Assembly (NCBI GenBank): GCA_003194525.1
Contig: NBIV01000116.1
Location: 124,001-188,000 of the forward strand
DNA length: 64,000 nucleotides
DNA from: Gracilariopsis chorda
Lineage: Eukaryota; Rhodophyta; Florideophyceae; Gracilariales; Gracilariaceae
Reading direction: 5' to 3'
Shown: piece after piece, positions 36,086 to 45,850 of the stretch
How positions within the stretch are numbered: the stretch's first letter is position 1
Layout: each line of letters starts with the position of its first letter
Program-made: the position numbers and the translations under genes
The notes under the pieces: model-generated
Databases searched by the model: none
The model's input: only the letters and a program-made list of their open reading frames with translations
What the model was told of the DNA's origin: nothing

Positions 36086-36255
36086 TGAAAGCTACAAAGT
36101 GGCTTGCCTCCTCCTTCGGATGAGAAGGGGGAAGGGGCCGGCTTTTATTAACTCTGGCCCTCCGGCGTGATCGTTGGAGGGCCAATCCGACGTCTTCATA
36201 GAGACTGGCGTGCCATGCACGCCAGTCAAGTATGTCCACGTGGACAGCCTCTACA
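36086..36255 (-). repeat. 3' LTR (170 bp)
   Basis: It contains TTTATT (36144-36149), which is AATAAA on the coding strand, a likely polyadenylation signal. It also has three inverted repeats: TGGCCCTCC/GGAGGGCCA (36155-36184), GACTGGCGTGC-CAT-GCACGCCAGTC (36203-36227) and the 12-bp palindrome GTCCACGTGGAC (36234-36245). Confidence 0.93.
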
Positions 36256-36435
36256 GTCCACCTCCCAAGCCACCGCCACGGGCGGCTATATCAGCGCACT
36301 TTTCTTTCTCTTGCTTTCCTCCTCTTTCCCGTCATCCCGACATCACTTTGCGTTTTTGCATCGCCCCAACGCGCCACCGTCGCACTGCCTGCTCCATGTC
36401 GCCCTGTGCACCATCCTTGCACTGCGTCCGTCGCT

Positions 36436-36690
36436 GCTCTGCGCCCTGCGCCCCAGCGCTGCACTTGTCGCAATTCTGCGCCCTGCGCCCCGCGCTCCAG
36501 CGCTACACTCGTCGCCATTCTGCGCCCTGCGCTCCAGCGCTACACTCGTCGCCATTCTGCGCCCTGCGCCCCGCGCTCCAGCGCTGCACTCGCCACCATT
36601 CTGCGCCCTGCACCCCGCGCTACAGCGTTACACTCGTCGCCATTCTGCACTCTGCACCCCACGCTGCAGCGCTCCCCACCTTCCGGCACT
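36436..36690. repeat. GC-rich minisatellite, 37/44-bp units, 5-6 copies
   Basis: Units begin CTGCGCCCTGCG and end CACTCGTCGCCATT. Some include and some lack a 7-bp CCCGCGC-like insert, giving 37- or 44-bp lengths. It lies inside the retrotransposon between the 3' LTR and the start of the antisense frame. It keeps several frames open at once, so long frames here are artefacts. Confidence 0.8.
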
Positions 36691-36901
36691 GCCTCGCAGT
36701 CAGCGCTCGCATCTTCCTGAACCAGGCTTCAGAAACGGTTACTTCGTCTAGCGGTTACTTATCCCTGTTAGTAAAAGTTACTGTAATGTTACTGTAAGCC
36801 ACGTTTGCACTAAATGTGACGTACTAAAGTGGGGTTTGATTCGCCTAGTATCCTCTTAATACAAGCTGACTTGTAGTAGTAAAGTAACCAAGAGAACCAA
36901 A

Positions 36902-38146
36902 ATGGCTCGTACGAAGCCCACTGCTACGAAGACGGTATGCGGAGCCCCTCCACATCATCAAATTGTGACAAAAGGTATAGAAGCTATTCCATTCATCCCC
37001 AGAGATAATCTGGTCTTGAAGTTCTCTCGACGTGGTGATGTGGGGAAGGTGAAGGTTCTAGATGGCCGGGTAGGGCTACGTCAATTCGGTATACGTTGCT
37101 CCAACGGCGGTGAAGGTCAGTTCACGAGAGAAGAGTTCTGGCAACTTTTCGGTCCGCATATTCTTATGTTCCTTGAAGATTCCCCATGGGAGGAGCTTTC
37201 TTTCAATGATCTCTACCGTTTGGAGCTCACACTCTCCGTGAAGGTCAACGTCGATTACAGCTCGCTTGAGGGATACTCTTGGGTAATTGAGAAAATAGTA
37301 TTCAAGCATGGATACTATTATGTTGTGGACGAAGCTACTCAGCCCGAACACGCCATTGATCTGTATACACTTCGAATATTCGGAACCCCTTCCAACGCAT
37401 AGATGTTCCATTCCGTGACCGAATCCGGAAACTTCAGGTTTGGCATGGATAATCGAATCATGACAATTTCCGAAGTGGATGAGTGGTGCTTCAAGAACCC
37501 AGGACGTTATCTACGAATGTCTACTGGCAATTCTCGAGAACCCAATCCCAGCCTTAGGGATTACGAGCTACCTCACGTGCAGCCCATTCGCTTCCGGGAC
37601 GAGACTGGTTTATGTCTCCCCACAGCGTTATGCAATGGGCTGCATGCTCTCCACGCTTCTGTTTGTCATGACTACTGGGAAAGGTTCCAAGGTTATCAGA
37701 ATGCTTTTGAGCAGTTTGGTATCCCTGCACCCCGAATTCGAGATCTCCTTGATCTACAAAAACACGTTTCTCAGCATGATGCAAACCTTCAAAGAGTTCA
37801 TGGACATGGTCACTCGATTCGTCTCACAGATGTTGTTTACCTCCCTCCTGGTGTCTATCTTCTTACCCTGCACGGAACTGGGGCCGTCTACCATACTTTG
37901 GCAATCGATACTGATCAAGGTCATATCGTTGAATGTATGGAGCCATACAGATTGGTGCTTTGCCCACATTCCCTGTAGAGATGCGTTGGTAGTGGTTCTG
38001 AGTTTCTTGAAGTTAGCGAAATCCGGCAACTAGTCTTGACTCCCCATGGTTCTTCTAAACGTCCACGTCATCGTAATGATAACCACACTAAGCGCAACCG
38101 TAGGCATGCGTCACATCGTGAAGAGGAAGCTATAGTCCTCGATTAG
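36902..38146 (+). CDS. Antisense accessory protein: histone-H3-tail-like N-terminus, papain-like C-terminal part, two in-frame UAGs
   Basis: The ATG at 36902 starts ARTKPTATKTVCG-AP, which follows the histone H3 tail ARTKQTARKSTGGKAP position by position with one gap; the Lys equivalents of K4 and K9 are kept. The next 150 residues show no histone fold and no known domain. UAG at 37400-37402 is followed directly by ATG in the same frame. The second part has ETGLCLPTALCNGLHAL (Cys71 counting from that ATG) and AVYHTLAIDTDQGHIVECMEP (His164, then acidic residues), a Cys...His layout of papain-fold peptidases. After a second UAG (37976-37978) the frame stays open to 38146 with a basic tail (SSKRPRHRN, TKRNRRHASHRE). 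AATAAA follows at 38191. No frameshift occurs in 1.24 kb, unlike gag-pol. Whether the UAGs are read through, are mutations, or separate three proteins is unknown. Confidence 0.6.
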
Positions 38147-38190
38147 GTTTTTCATCAAGGGCTCGTCCTTCAACCCCTATGCATTGATTC

Positions 38191-38196
38191 AATAAA
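38191..38196 (+). terminator. Polyadenylation signal AATAAA of the antisense frame
   Basis: This canonical hexamer lies 45 bp after the last stop of the antisense frame and 70 bp before the end of pol, which converges from the other strand. Confidence 0.5.
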
Positions 38197-38264
38197 CTGC
38201 GCACAAATTGCATACATGCATCTGCTTTCCTAAGCTCATATATCAAGATTTTATACTATAAGTT

Positions 38265-39326
38265 TTAGCCAATTACGCATCCGTGCTCACCTTCCTTTCG
38301 GTTTTCCAGATTCGTTGGCCTTCTTACATATGGTACCAGGCGTCGAGCGTGAATAGGACTCCTGCTTATCTTTCCATGCCTTGAACTTAGAGTATAAGCA
38401 GGATGCTTAGCTCTAATGATTGTACAAGGAACATAGAATTTGGATGTAAACGGGGGCCATTTCTTGGCTTTGTTCATACTTGCCCCTTGAGCTACTAGTA
38501 CTTCGTTTCATACCTGAAAGAATTTATCCTTAGCAGCTCGCTGGGAGTTGGCGTGCTTCAGGGCTCGCGTGGCCCTTTGAAGCAAGGCAGAATCTAATTC
38601 CACCCCACGATTTAAGTCGCCACCGCTTATGAAGAGAGCGGATGGGTCATCTTGCGACATGCGAGGGGGAACACCATACAGCAATTCAAATGGAGAAGCC
38701 CCATTATTCCGATGACGGCGCCTGTACCCATACATTACCTTCTGTAGAACTTCGTCCCAAGGTTCTTGGCACTTTAAGATGGTCTTCGTCATGCAGTTCT
38801 TTGGAATTCCAATCATCCGTTCAGCTCTGCCATTCGAAATTGGTGCATGCGCCATCACTGTCTTCCAGGTGATACCGTGGCATTTGTTGAATTCTGATAG
38901 AGCGTTTGCTGTAAAACTAGTACCATTATCAGATATTTCAACGCGAGGTGGGCCGAATGGGGCCACAATCTCTTCCTTAAGAAATTCAACTACTTCCTTT
39001 GCGGTGGATGTCGGGGTGGCTTTCGCAATCGGCCAGCCTGTTACATGTTCTACTCCCACCAACATGGATTGATTTTTCCGGACTGTCTTGGGCAGAGGCC
39101 CCGCAAAATAGATAGAAAACCTATGAAATAAGCCCGTCAAGGGGTATTGGAGCGTAGTTCGATACATCGGAACATGCTTTGCCGACTCGCACCCATCACA
39201 ACTGTTCACATATTCGGCAACATGCATATATACCTCTGGCCACCAGTAGCGTTCTAGCACAAATAGCTTGGTATTATTAACGTCCCAGTGTCCAATATCA
39301 TCATGAAAACTCCTTAAGATCTGTAG
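38265..39326 (-). pseudogene. Integrase of the 7-kb gypsy element, inactivated
   Basis: The HHCC zinc-binding part is present (SFHDDIGHW ... CDGCESAK). In the catalytic core the first acidic residue is lost: FSIYFAGPLP has Tyr (TAT) where gypsy integrases have Asp (GAT). The second Asp (EISDNGTSF) and the Glu (NGRAERM) are kept. A C-terminal region (KKWPPFTSKFYV, SRSPIHARRLVPY) follows after an in-frame TGA at about 38505; another stop lies near 39325. Integration requires all three acidic residues, so this copy cannot encode active integrase. No chromodomain is seen at the end of pol. Confidence 0.85.
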
Positions 39327-39960
39327 TCACTTTCCTATCCCGGGTATCGCCAACAGCCCTTTCTTCGTCCTACGAAAGAGTCTTTCGTTCCATACCATAT
39401 AATTCTTAGCATTCTCCTTAATCTTGCGACGTCCAAGGGGATCTTTAGCTTTAAATGTCAGTCCCAAGATGTAGTTCCCTGTATCAACAAGGAATTGCTC
39501 TAACTCTTCGAATATCGGTTCTTCCGAAGAAACTGCCATTACAGTTTCATCTGTGCTTTGATCTGCAGATACCTCTGTGTGCGACAAGTAATCTACAACA
39601 TGATTACTTGCCCCCGGCCTGTATTTTATCTCAAACTCATATTCCGAAAGAAGATCCATCCATCTTGCAAGTCTCCCGTGGATATCCCGTTTTCTAAATG
39701 CCTACTGCAAGGCCTGATGATCAGTAATGAGGGTGAATGGGAGAGAAGATAGCAAATAAACACGAAAAGTTTTCAGCGCAAAGATGAAGGCCAACGCTTC
39801 GCGTTCACAGGCTGAATAACGTTTCTCAGTGGCGGTCATCGTACGACTAGCAAACTGTACTGGATGTAGCTTACCTTCTTTTTTCTGAGAAAGGAATTCC
39901 ACAAGGGAAACACAGGATGCATCTGTTTCGACTGTGAAAGTTCATCAAATTCTGGAATCC
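39327..39960 (-). pseudogene. RNase H of the 7-kb gypsy element
   Basis: The blocks TVETDAS, GKLHPVQFASRTMTATEKRY, CEREALAFIFALKTFRVYL and TLITDHQALQ are the gypsy RNase H pattern (TDAS, SRkl..aE..Y, rE.LAii.al...r.YL, tDh..L). They are followed by the linker RWMDLLSEYEFEIKYRPG and NHVVDYLSH. A frame change near 39.93 kb and stops near 39.70 and 39.33 kb break it. Confidence 0.8.
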
Positions 39961-40054
39961 CTAGAACCGGAGGTTTCACGAGCTTGGCCTTGAGACAGAG
40001 GAAAGCTTCTTCCATTTCTTGGGCCCAGCGCCACTTTTCCTTTGGTGATGTGGC

Positions 40055-41014
40055 CTAATGCAATGCAGCCGATGCTTCAGCAAGCCTAGGTATAAATCGT
40101 CGATAATAACTGGCCAATCCAAGGAAACTTCTTAGCTCCGTCGCGGAGGTTGGGTGTGGGGCTTCCTGTATAGCTTTGATCTTCTCTGGACCCGTCGCGA
40201 TTCCCATCTTGTCTACGACGTGTCCCATAAGCTTCACTCGAGGCTGCGCAAAAGTACAATTAGTCAGCTCAATCTTCAACACGTGGGAGGCAATCCTGTC
40301 AATTACTCTTTCGCAATGCATCAGATGATCCTCTATATTGTCGGAGAAGATTTCAACGTCATCCAAGTAGACACGGACGAAGGATAAGTCTTTCAGGACG
40401 GCGTCCATCATTCTTTGAAATGTGGCAGGTGCATTCATCAATCCGAATGGCATGACTTCAAACTTGAATGTACCAAATCTGCAGATGAAAGTCGTCATCT
40501 CCTTGCACTCCTCGGCCATCTTCACTTGCCAATATCCTGAAAACAAATCTAGAGTTGTGAATAATAAGGATCCACTAAGGTCATCAAATACTTCTTCTAT
40601 GCGCGGTCATGGCCACCGATCGGACTTCATTTTGGCATTCAATGCACGGTAATCCACACAAAAACTCGGGCTTCCATCCTTATTTGTCACGATTAAAATG
40701 GGGAAAGACCAGGCATAGTTTGCTGGTGTGATGATTCTTGCACGAAGCATTTTGTCAATCTCATTTCTTACCAAATAATTATGTCGCGGTGGGAGACGTC
40801 TAGCCCTAAACGTTAGAGGTTCTGGATCATTTAGCTCAAAAGAATGATTGAAAGGGATATCAGAAGGTCTGAGTTCCTCCAGGGACCAAGCAACAGCCTT
40901 TGAGTCTATAAGTGTTGCAGAGAGCTGCCTCTGTGCCCGTTCCGAAAGGTGCTTGACCTTTGTCGCGAGTAATGCCGATTTTAGGTCTCCTTCCTCTCTG
41001 GGCAGGGTTAGCAC
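40055..41014 (-). pseudogene. Reverse transcriptase of the 7-kb gypsy element
   Basis: RT blocks are in one frame: INKML-like DKMLRARIITPANYAWSFP, LIVTNKDGSPSFCVDYRALN, DRWP-TGA-PRIEEVFDDL (a TGA nonsense codon at about 40605), FTTLDLFSGYWQV, FGTFKFEVMPFGLMNAPATF, VRVYLDDVEIFSDN (catalytic YxDD intact), ELRSFLGLASYYRRFI. The single nonsense codon early in the domain and a stop at 40055 inactivate it. Apart from these the domain is well preserved. Confidence 0.88.
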
Positions 41015-41026
41015 ATGTAGGTCCTC

Positions 41027-41780
41027 TTACTGAATACCACTATCTTCATCTTCTTCTAAGAGCAGGGGAATGTTCCCTTCCCCTTCATCGTCACCATTCA
41101 TTGTCCGGTGTGATTCGACCTCCTTTGCTAGAGCCACAACCAGCTCTTGCTCCTCATCACTTTCAGATCTGGAAGACGCTCGATAGATTTCTGAGTCTGA
41201 GGTGAAATCCTCACTGTCAGTCTCGGATCCTTCCACATCAGGGATGCGTTCGTCATACTCGAGATCTAATACGGATTCCTTTTCTTCTATAGTTACGGTC
41301 ACGGTATGATTCCCCATGTCGATACAAGCTTGAATGTTCTCTAAGGTCGGGGAACCGATAATCACGTCCAACTGTGGGTCATCCACAACCAGAAAGTTTA
41401 GCAAATTCTTTGATCACCGAACAATACAGGAACGTCTTTGACGACGCCTCGTACTACACTCGAGCTTCCATCGGCGATATTAATCTTCCTCGTGGTTGCT
41501 TCCGGTGAGAGCGTAAGTTCTTCCATCAGAGAACTGGAGAGAAGGTTTGGCACTGCTCCTGAGTCTAGCAGTGCGTTGACTTTAGTTCCAACTAACTCCA
41601 AATTCACAACTTTAAATCTTCTGATACTTCCAGGCTTATGCGCGACAGCAGCCTTCTGACTTCTAGCGCTCCTCAAAAACAGTTTTTTTTGAATTTGTCT
41701 TTCTGCCTCTTCCGCATATCGAAGGAGCAGCTGGCCAAACGTGACACCACATGAAGCATTTTCCAGCTCAATAAGTACAT
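41027..41780 (-). pseudogene. Aspartic protease region of the 7-kb gypsy element
   Basis: KVNALLDSGAVPNLLS carries the catalytic DSG triplet. ADGSSSVVRGVVKDVPVLF follows, then after a -1/+2 frame change at about 41400 NFLVVDDPQLDVIIGSPTLE, the conserved second half (LDVIIG, P.LE). An acidic linker (EGSETDSEDFTSDSEIYRAS) leads to a TAA at 41027, after which the frame continues into reverse transcriptase. Confidence 0.8.
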
Positions 41781-42954
41781 TTTATCTCCCCACAAAGTCT
41801 GAAATTCCATCTTTTCGGGCCCTCTGGGACTTCTTTCGGGCCGGTTTGCGAAGTTTTGGCTTAACTCTCTTTCGGCTTGGTAGACCTTTTGTGAGGTCAA
41901 TGAAAGGGCCTGGTTGAGAGTTGAGCAACTCTTTCGCTGCCATCCTACCCTTCTTTGGTTGCGTTGCCAGTTCCCTGCCTTCAGCGTCTCTCTTCGTAGC
42001 TTTGACAGTCTCTTCTTCTTCAACTTCTTCCGTCACTATCCCCACCATGTACTCTTTATCCTTTCCAGAGTGTTTCGGTTTGTCTCCTTCTACTTACGTA
42101 TGTGTGTCATTAGCGGCGATGGCGGTTTCTGGCATCTGTGGGTTTGACCAACGCGTAGCTTCTGAGTGCCCTATCTTCCTACATTGTGGGCATCTAGTAT
42201 TCCAGTGAGGATTTTTGTCACAGCGGTTTGCGCTATGTCCCGGCTTGTGACAGAATGAACAGACAAAAACATTGCTTTCCTTGTTCGAAGCTTGTTTCTT
42301 CTTATCCAAAAGAGTAAGTTCCGCTATCTGAGATGTAAGGTCTGCTATCTTATTTTCCAGTGACTCTACGGTTTGTTCGGGACGACGGAAAATTCTCGTA
42401 GCGTGTTGCAGCTTATATTCTCCCTTCTTCTTCCCAATATAGGCTTCATTGAAAGTTTCTCCGTAACAAACATAGTCCCGAATGGTATGCTTGAGTGATT
42501 TGTAGTCACTTGCACCTCTCAGCAAAACGTATTGAGCCAGGTACATATGTTGCATGACTGCGTTTCTTAGCAGTGCAAACTTAGCTTCATCGTTGAAGTT
42601 AGCCTTCTTGAAAGTCACATCCATATATTTCAGAGAACTAGCCATGTCCAATAGGCGGAGCCTACAATTCATGGGTCGTCGTAGGTATTCTTCCTGAGTG
42701 ATCAATTCAGAAAACTCCTTAAGCATGACATGCTTCACAGCAACGTAATCATATGCTTCTTCGATTGTCTGTCCCTCGTATGCGTAAGTTTCTTAATAAA
42801 AGTCAAACGCTTTTCCCATCAAACAGGGCAAGAGCTGCGTTGCTTTTTCAGAAACATTGGCATCTTTTGCTAAAACATTGTCAAAGAAAAAGAAAAACTT
42901 GACTACATGTGAGTCGGGCTGACCATTGAACACAATTGCTGGGGACAACAAAAT
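41781..42954 (-). pseudogene. Gag of the 7-kb gypsy element
   Basis: The frame is readable from FNGQPDSHVVKFFFFFDN (near 42.93 kb) through LLPCLMGKAFDFY-TAA-ETYAYEG and the capsid-like EEYLRRPMNCRLRLLDM to a coiled coil (ENKIADLTSQIAELTLLDK). It then has two zinc knuckles, VCSFCHKPGHSANRC and RCPQCRKIGHSEATR (last Cys lost). After an in-frame TAA at 42094-42096 the same frame continues with a basic linker (KPKLRKPARKKSQRARK) into protease. No in-frame ATG lies between the LTR and the first gag block, so the leader may be deleted or mutated. Confidence 0.8.
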
Positions 42955-42985
42955 TGTTCTAAAAAGACCCTCCTCGAAAGTACTA

Positions 42986-43155
42986 TGAAAGCAACAAAGT
43001 GGCTTGCCTCCCCCTTCGGATGGGAAGGGGGGAGGGGCCGGCTTTTATTAACTCTGGCCCTCCGGCGAAATCGTCGGAGGGCCAATCAGACATCTTCATA
43101 GAGACTGGCGTGTCATGCACGCCAGTCAAGTATGTCCACGTGGACAGCCTCTACA
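42986..43155 (-). repeat. 5' LTR (170 bp)
   Basis: This is the partner of 36086-36255 with about 10 substitutions and no indels. The hairpins are retained: TGGCCCTCCG/CGGAGGGCCA is even one pair longer here, and GACTGGCGTG.CATGCACGCCAGTC has one change. GCTAG follows at 43156. Confidence 0.93.
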
Positions 43156-43160
43156 GCTAG

Positions 43161-45175
43161 CATTCAACCCTTTGTACCACAAATCCTATTTACACAAGAA
43201 TGACAAGCAATCAGGACTCCCTGGCGTCACGCATCTGCACGAACCCAAATACTTTTGGATACTTTATGTGAGCAAGTCATAGGACTTTTGAAAACACTCA
43301 GCACTGAAACGAATATCTTAGGAGCATGCCTAATTGAAAGCTTCTGAACGGAGGTTAGGGGTTAGCACTATAACCCCTTATTTGTAGGAAAGCTCTTGCC
43401 CCCGATCATCTCTACCACCCTTAATCCCTATCAACTAAATAAGGGAATTCGGTTGTCTCCCATGATAGCGGCAAGTAGGAAATCGTTGTGAAGTAATACT
43501 AGTACCTGTAGACCGCTCGCTAAGCCCTGATGTTAATTGCTGTGCAGTGCTACGACACATTCGACTGGTCTCCTATCGTCAAGATCGTACCAAATGACAT
43601 GAGATGTGATGACTGTGTTTGTGTAGAACTCATAACTGCAAAGCTAAAGCCCAGAGAGAGGGTGAAAGCGCTTTGTTATTGTGAGCTGTATATTGAATTT
43701 TTCACAAGATTGAAAATGGGTTTATCTTGAGATAGGTTCCCCAACTGAACTCTTCAATCATAATGTACCCACGAAGGAACTTGGCGCGCCGGAAGAGAGG
43801 TAGGCTATCCTTATAACTCTTTAACTCATGCCACCGGTAGAAGGCTACCGCATCAATGACAAGGTCATATCTGATGCACTCAACTTAAGCACAGAAGACT
43901 GCAAGGTGGAATGTTGATTCTGAGACTGCAGTAGTCTCGAAAGGGCCTGTACGTCTCACCGAAACCACTGCAGGCGATTTGGACGAGAAAAAAAGACATC
44001 AACGCAAGTCAATTTTGAACAATTCAGATCTCTTCTCTGGTTTAAAAGACTAGGACACGCTCATGTCCTTCCACAGTACCCGTGCGTGTTTGAATCAATT
44101 AGGATCACTAATTCAATGGTGCTGATCAGTATTCTCTACCGGTCTCGGCATACGGTCTGAAAGCTCGTGAAGCAATCAGAAGACAATTGAAACTACCGAT
44201 GGAGCTTTGGTAAGCTATGATACACTTCAGGCTCTTGTACAAACGAAGCCAAACGAATGTACCAAAGTCACAGCAATTGTGGTGGCTGTTGTGGTGCAAA
44301 TAGATGTAAGTATCCAAGTAACCAGAACAGAAACGCTTGCTATTCAGATTGAACCATGACATGCAACTTACCACGTAGATTTGGCGTTTCACAACGCTCT
44401 GTCTCAGAGTAGCAGCTTAGAAAGTCTTGGTTCCCCCTGATACGTAAGCCAAGGCTCAGAACTTTAGATACATGCCTGAACTCACTCTGACAGCATTGCT
44501 GATCGCAGCTCAGAGCATGAGCTTCACTTACATCTGCTTGAGACCATCTTTGGTGTGTGCAGAAGAACAGAACCGCACATGCGCAATTTGAACGTGCCGG
44601 TGGGTGGCTATTGGCAGTGCCAATAACCACCAAGACAACGTTGCCGTCAACAATGAACCTCCCCCGTTCCCAGGGGTGTGTCGCAATTGGACATACCACT
44701 TGGATCAGATTCTACTCACACCCACTATCTTGGGCAACAGTTGAAGAAGGGCATCCTTATTACATTTTGGTGTTTCACCAACGGTATGGGCTGATCTCGT
44801 TTAGTGTGTTGAAAACTTTGGCACTTTTTTCGTCGGCAAGATATACTTTACTTTGGATAGTGCTTAGGAAGAGTATTCAAAGGGGTGAATTCTTTCATAC
44901 GCGGCTTGAGATCATAGGTTAAAGCAGATCTAATACACATGAAGCGTACTCCACCTGTTCAGGGAGATTAGAGTTATCGTATTAGTCTTCTTACTAGATT
45001 CACACAGTTTCATATCGTTGCGAACCTCATGCTCCTTGAAATTTTGGTAGTGCTGGGACACGGTACGTCGAATTGAGTGCAGTTCCCCGTTGCATAAACA
45101 GACTTGGTTCCATATCACGAAAAACACGAACCTGAACCAGCCTAGACTTTTCCAGTATCAACAAACCGTCATCCC
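43161..45175. other. No supported gene
   Basis: Short ATG frames (for example 43530-43730) and longer non-ATG frames are present, but none carries a family motif. No transposon end or RNA gene was recognised. Confidence 0.35.
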
Positions 45176-45850
45176 TCACAATCTACACGAACAAGAAGGC
45201 GACAGAGGGAAGGGACAAGAACCAGACCTTGCTCCGAGGAAAACCATTGCTCGAAGGTCTATTGAACCAGTTACGTCTTTCTCGAATGCTTTCACCATTC
45301 GACCTGCAAACTGTCTCAGTTTTCCATTAAACCTATAGAATACCTTCGTAGGCAAGAAAGGAATGGAAATGGCCGGTTTTGATGGCAGTATCCTTGCTTC
45401 TTCCGGGCTGATGGCTGCAGACAAGAAAACTTGGTTACCTGTGGCAAACACAAAGACACATAGTTCATCACCACAGACAACGTCTTTGCCAGTAACAGGG
45501 AATGAGGGAGGTTCAGCGTTCTTGTCGTATGATATCACCGGTTCCTCATCGCAAACAAATGAGAAAGATTCAAGGCTGAAGTTTCCGGCGAAGTGTGTGA
45601 TAAGACCATTTCGGTTCGAGGCACATGTGGTCAGGATAGAGTACGACTCGAATGAATTCGGAAACTCTTCCTTAATTACGTTCTTTGCATCAACAATTGC
45701 ACATCTCTCCTGCTGAGTATATATCGTATCAATTGGAATGCGCGGATAGTGGACCCCTCTCAATACGGGAGGAAAAGAACGGCGTCTTCTACCCCGTGCA
45801 GCGGAAGTAGTAACCAGGAGAAAGAGTATGAGCGCTATGGAAATGTTCAT
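45176..45850 (-). CDS. Predicted secreted protein of unknown function
   Basis: The 224-residue frame begins at ATG 45850 with a typical signal peptide: MNISIALILFLLVTTSAARG, hydrophobic core at residues 4-14 and likely cleavage near residue 18, followed by RRRR, which could be a processing site. The mature part has scattered cysteines (ERCAIV, TTCASN, FVCDEE, VVCGDELC) that could form disulfides, and ends in a Cys/Ser-rich tail (SCPFPLSPSCSCRL). No transmembrane helix follows the leader. I recognise no family. The coherent leader plus uninterrupted length favour a real gene, though a plus-strand frame overlaps part of it and no expression evidence is available. Confidence 0.5.
   Translation of the reverse strand: MNISIALILFLLVTTSAARGRRRRSFPPVLRGVHYPRIPIDTIYTQQERCAIVDAKNVIKEEFPNSFESYSILTTCASNRNGLITHFAGNFSLESFSFVCDEEPVISYDKNAEPPSFPVTGKDVVCGDELCVFVFATGNQVFLSAAISPEEARILPSKPAISIPFLPTKVFYRFNGKLRQFAGRMVKAFEKDVTGSIDLRAMVFLGARSGSCPFPLSPSCSCRL

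Larger units (their letters stand above)
36086..43155 (-). mobile_element. Complete Ty3/gypsy LTR retrotransposon with antisense accessory gene
   Basis: Two direct repeats of 170 bp starting TG and ending CA (36086-36255 and 42986-43155) are flanked by the identical pentamer GCTAG (36081-36085 and 43156-43160), a 5-bp target duplication as left by retroviral-type integrases. Gag-pol reads on the minus strand, so the 5' LTR is on the right. Next to the left (3') LTR the minus strand has a purine-rich TTGGGAGGTGGA that can serve as the polypurine tract; no canonical tRNA primer site could be read beside the right LTR. The LTRs differ at about 10 of 170 positions, so the insertion is not recent. 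The 2-kb space between pol and the 3' LTR carries a plus-strand accessory frame and a minisatellite. Confidence 0.93.

Noticed and set aside
36167-36797. Three long overlapping plus-strand frames rich in Ala/Pro/Arg/His
   Set aside because: They are created by the GC-rich minisatellite and LTR, start in different frames over the same repeats, and mostly translate the repeat unit.
42094-42096. In-frame TAA between gag and protease as a programmed read-through stop
   Set aside because: Plausible in principle since the frame continues, but the same frame has other TAA codons within gag and before protease, so simple decay is the better explanation here.
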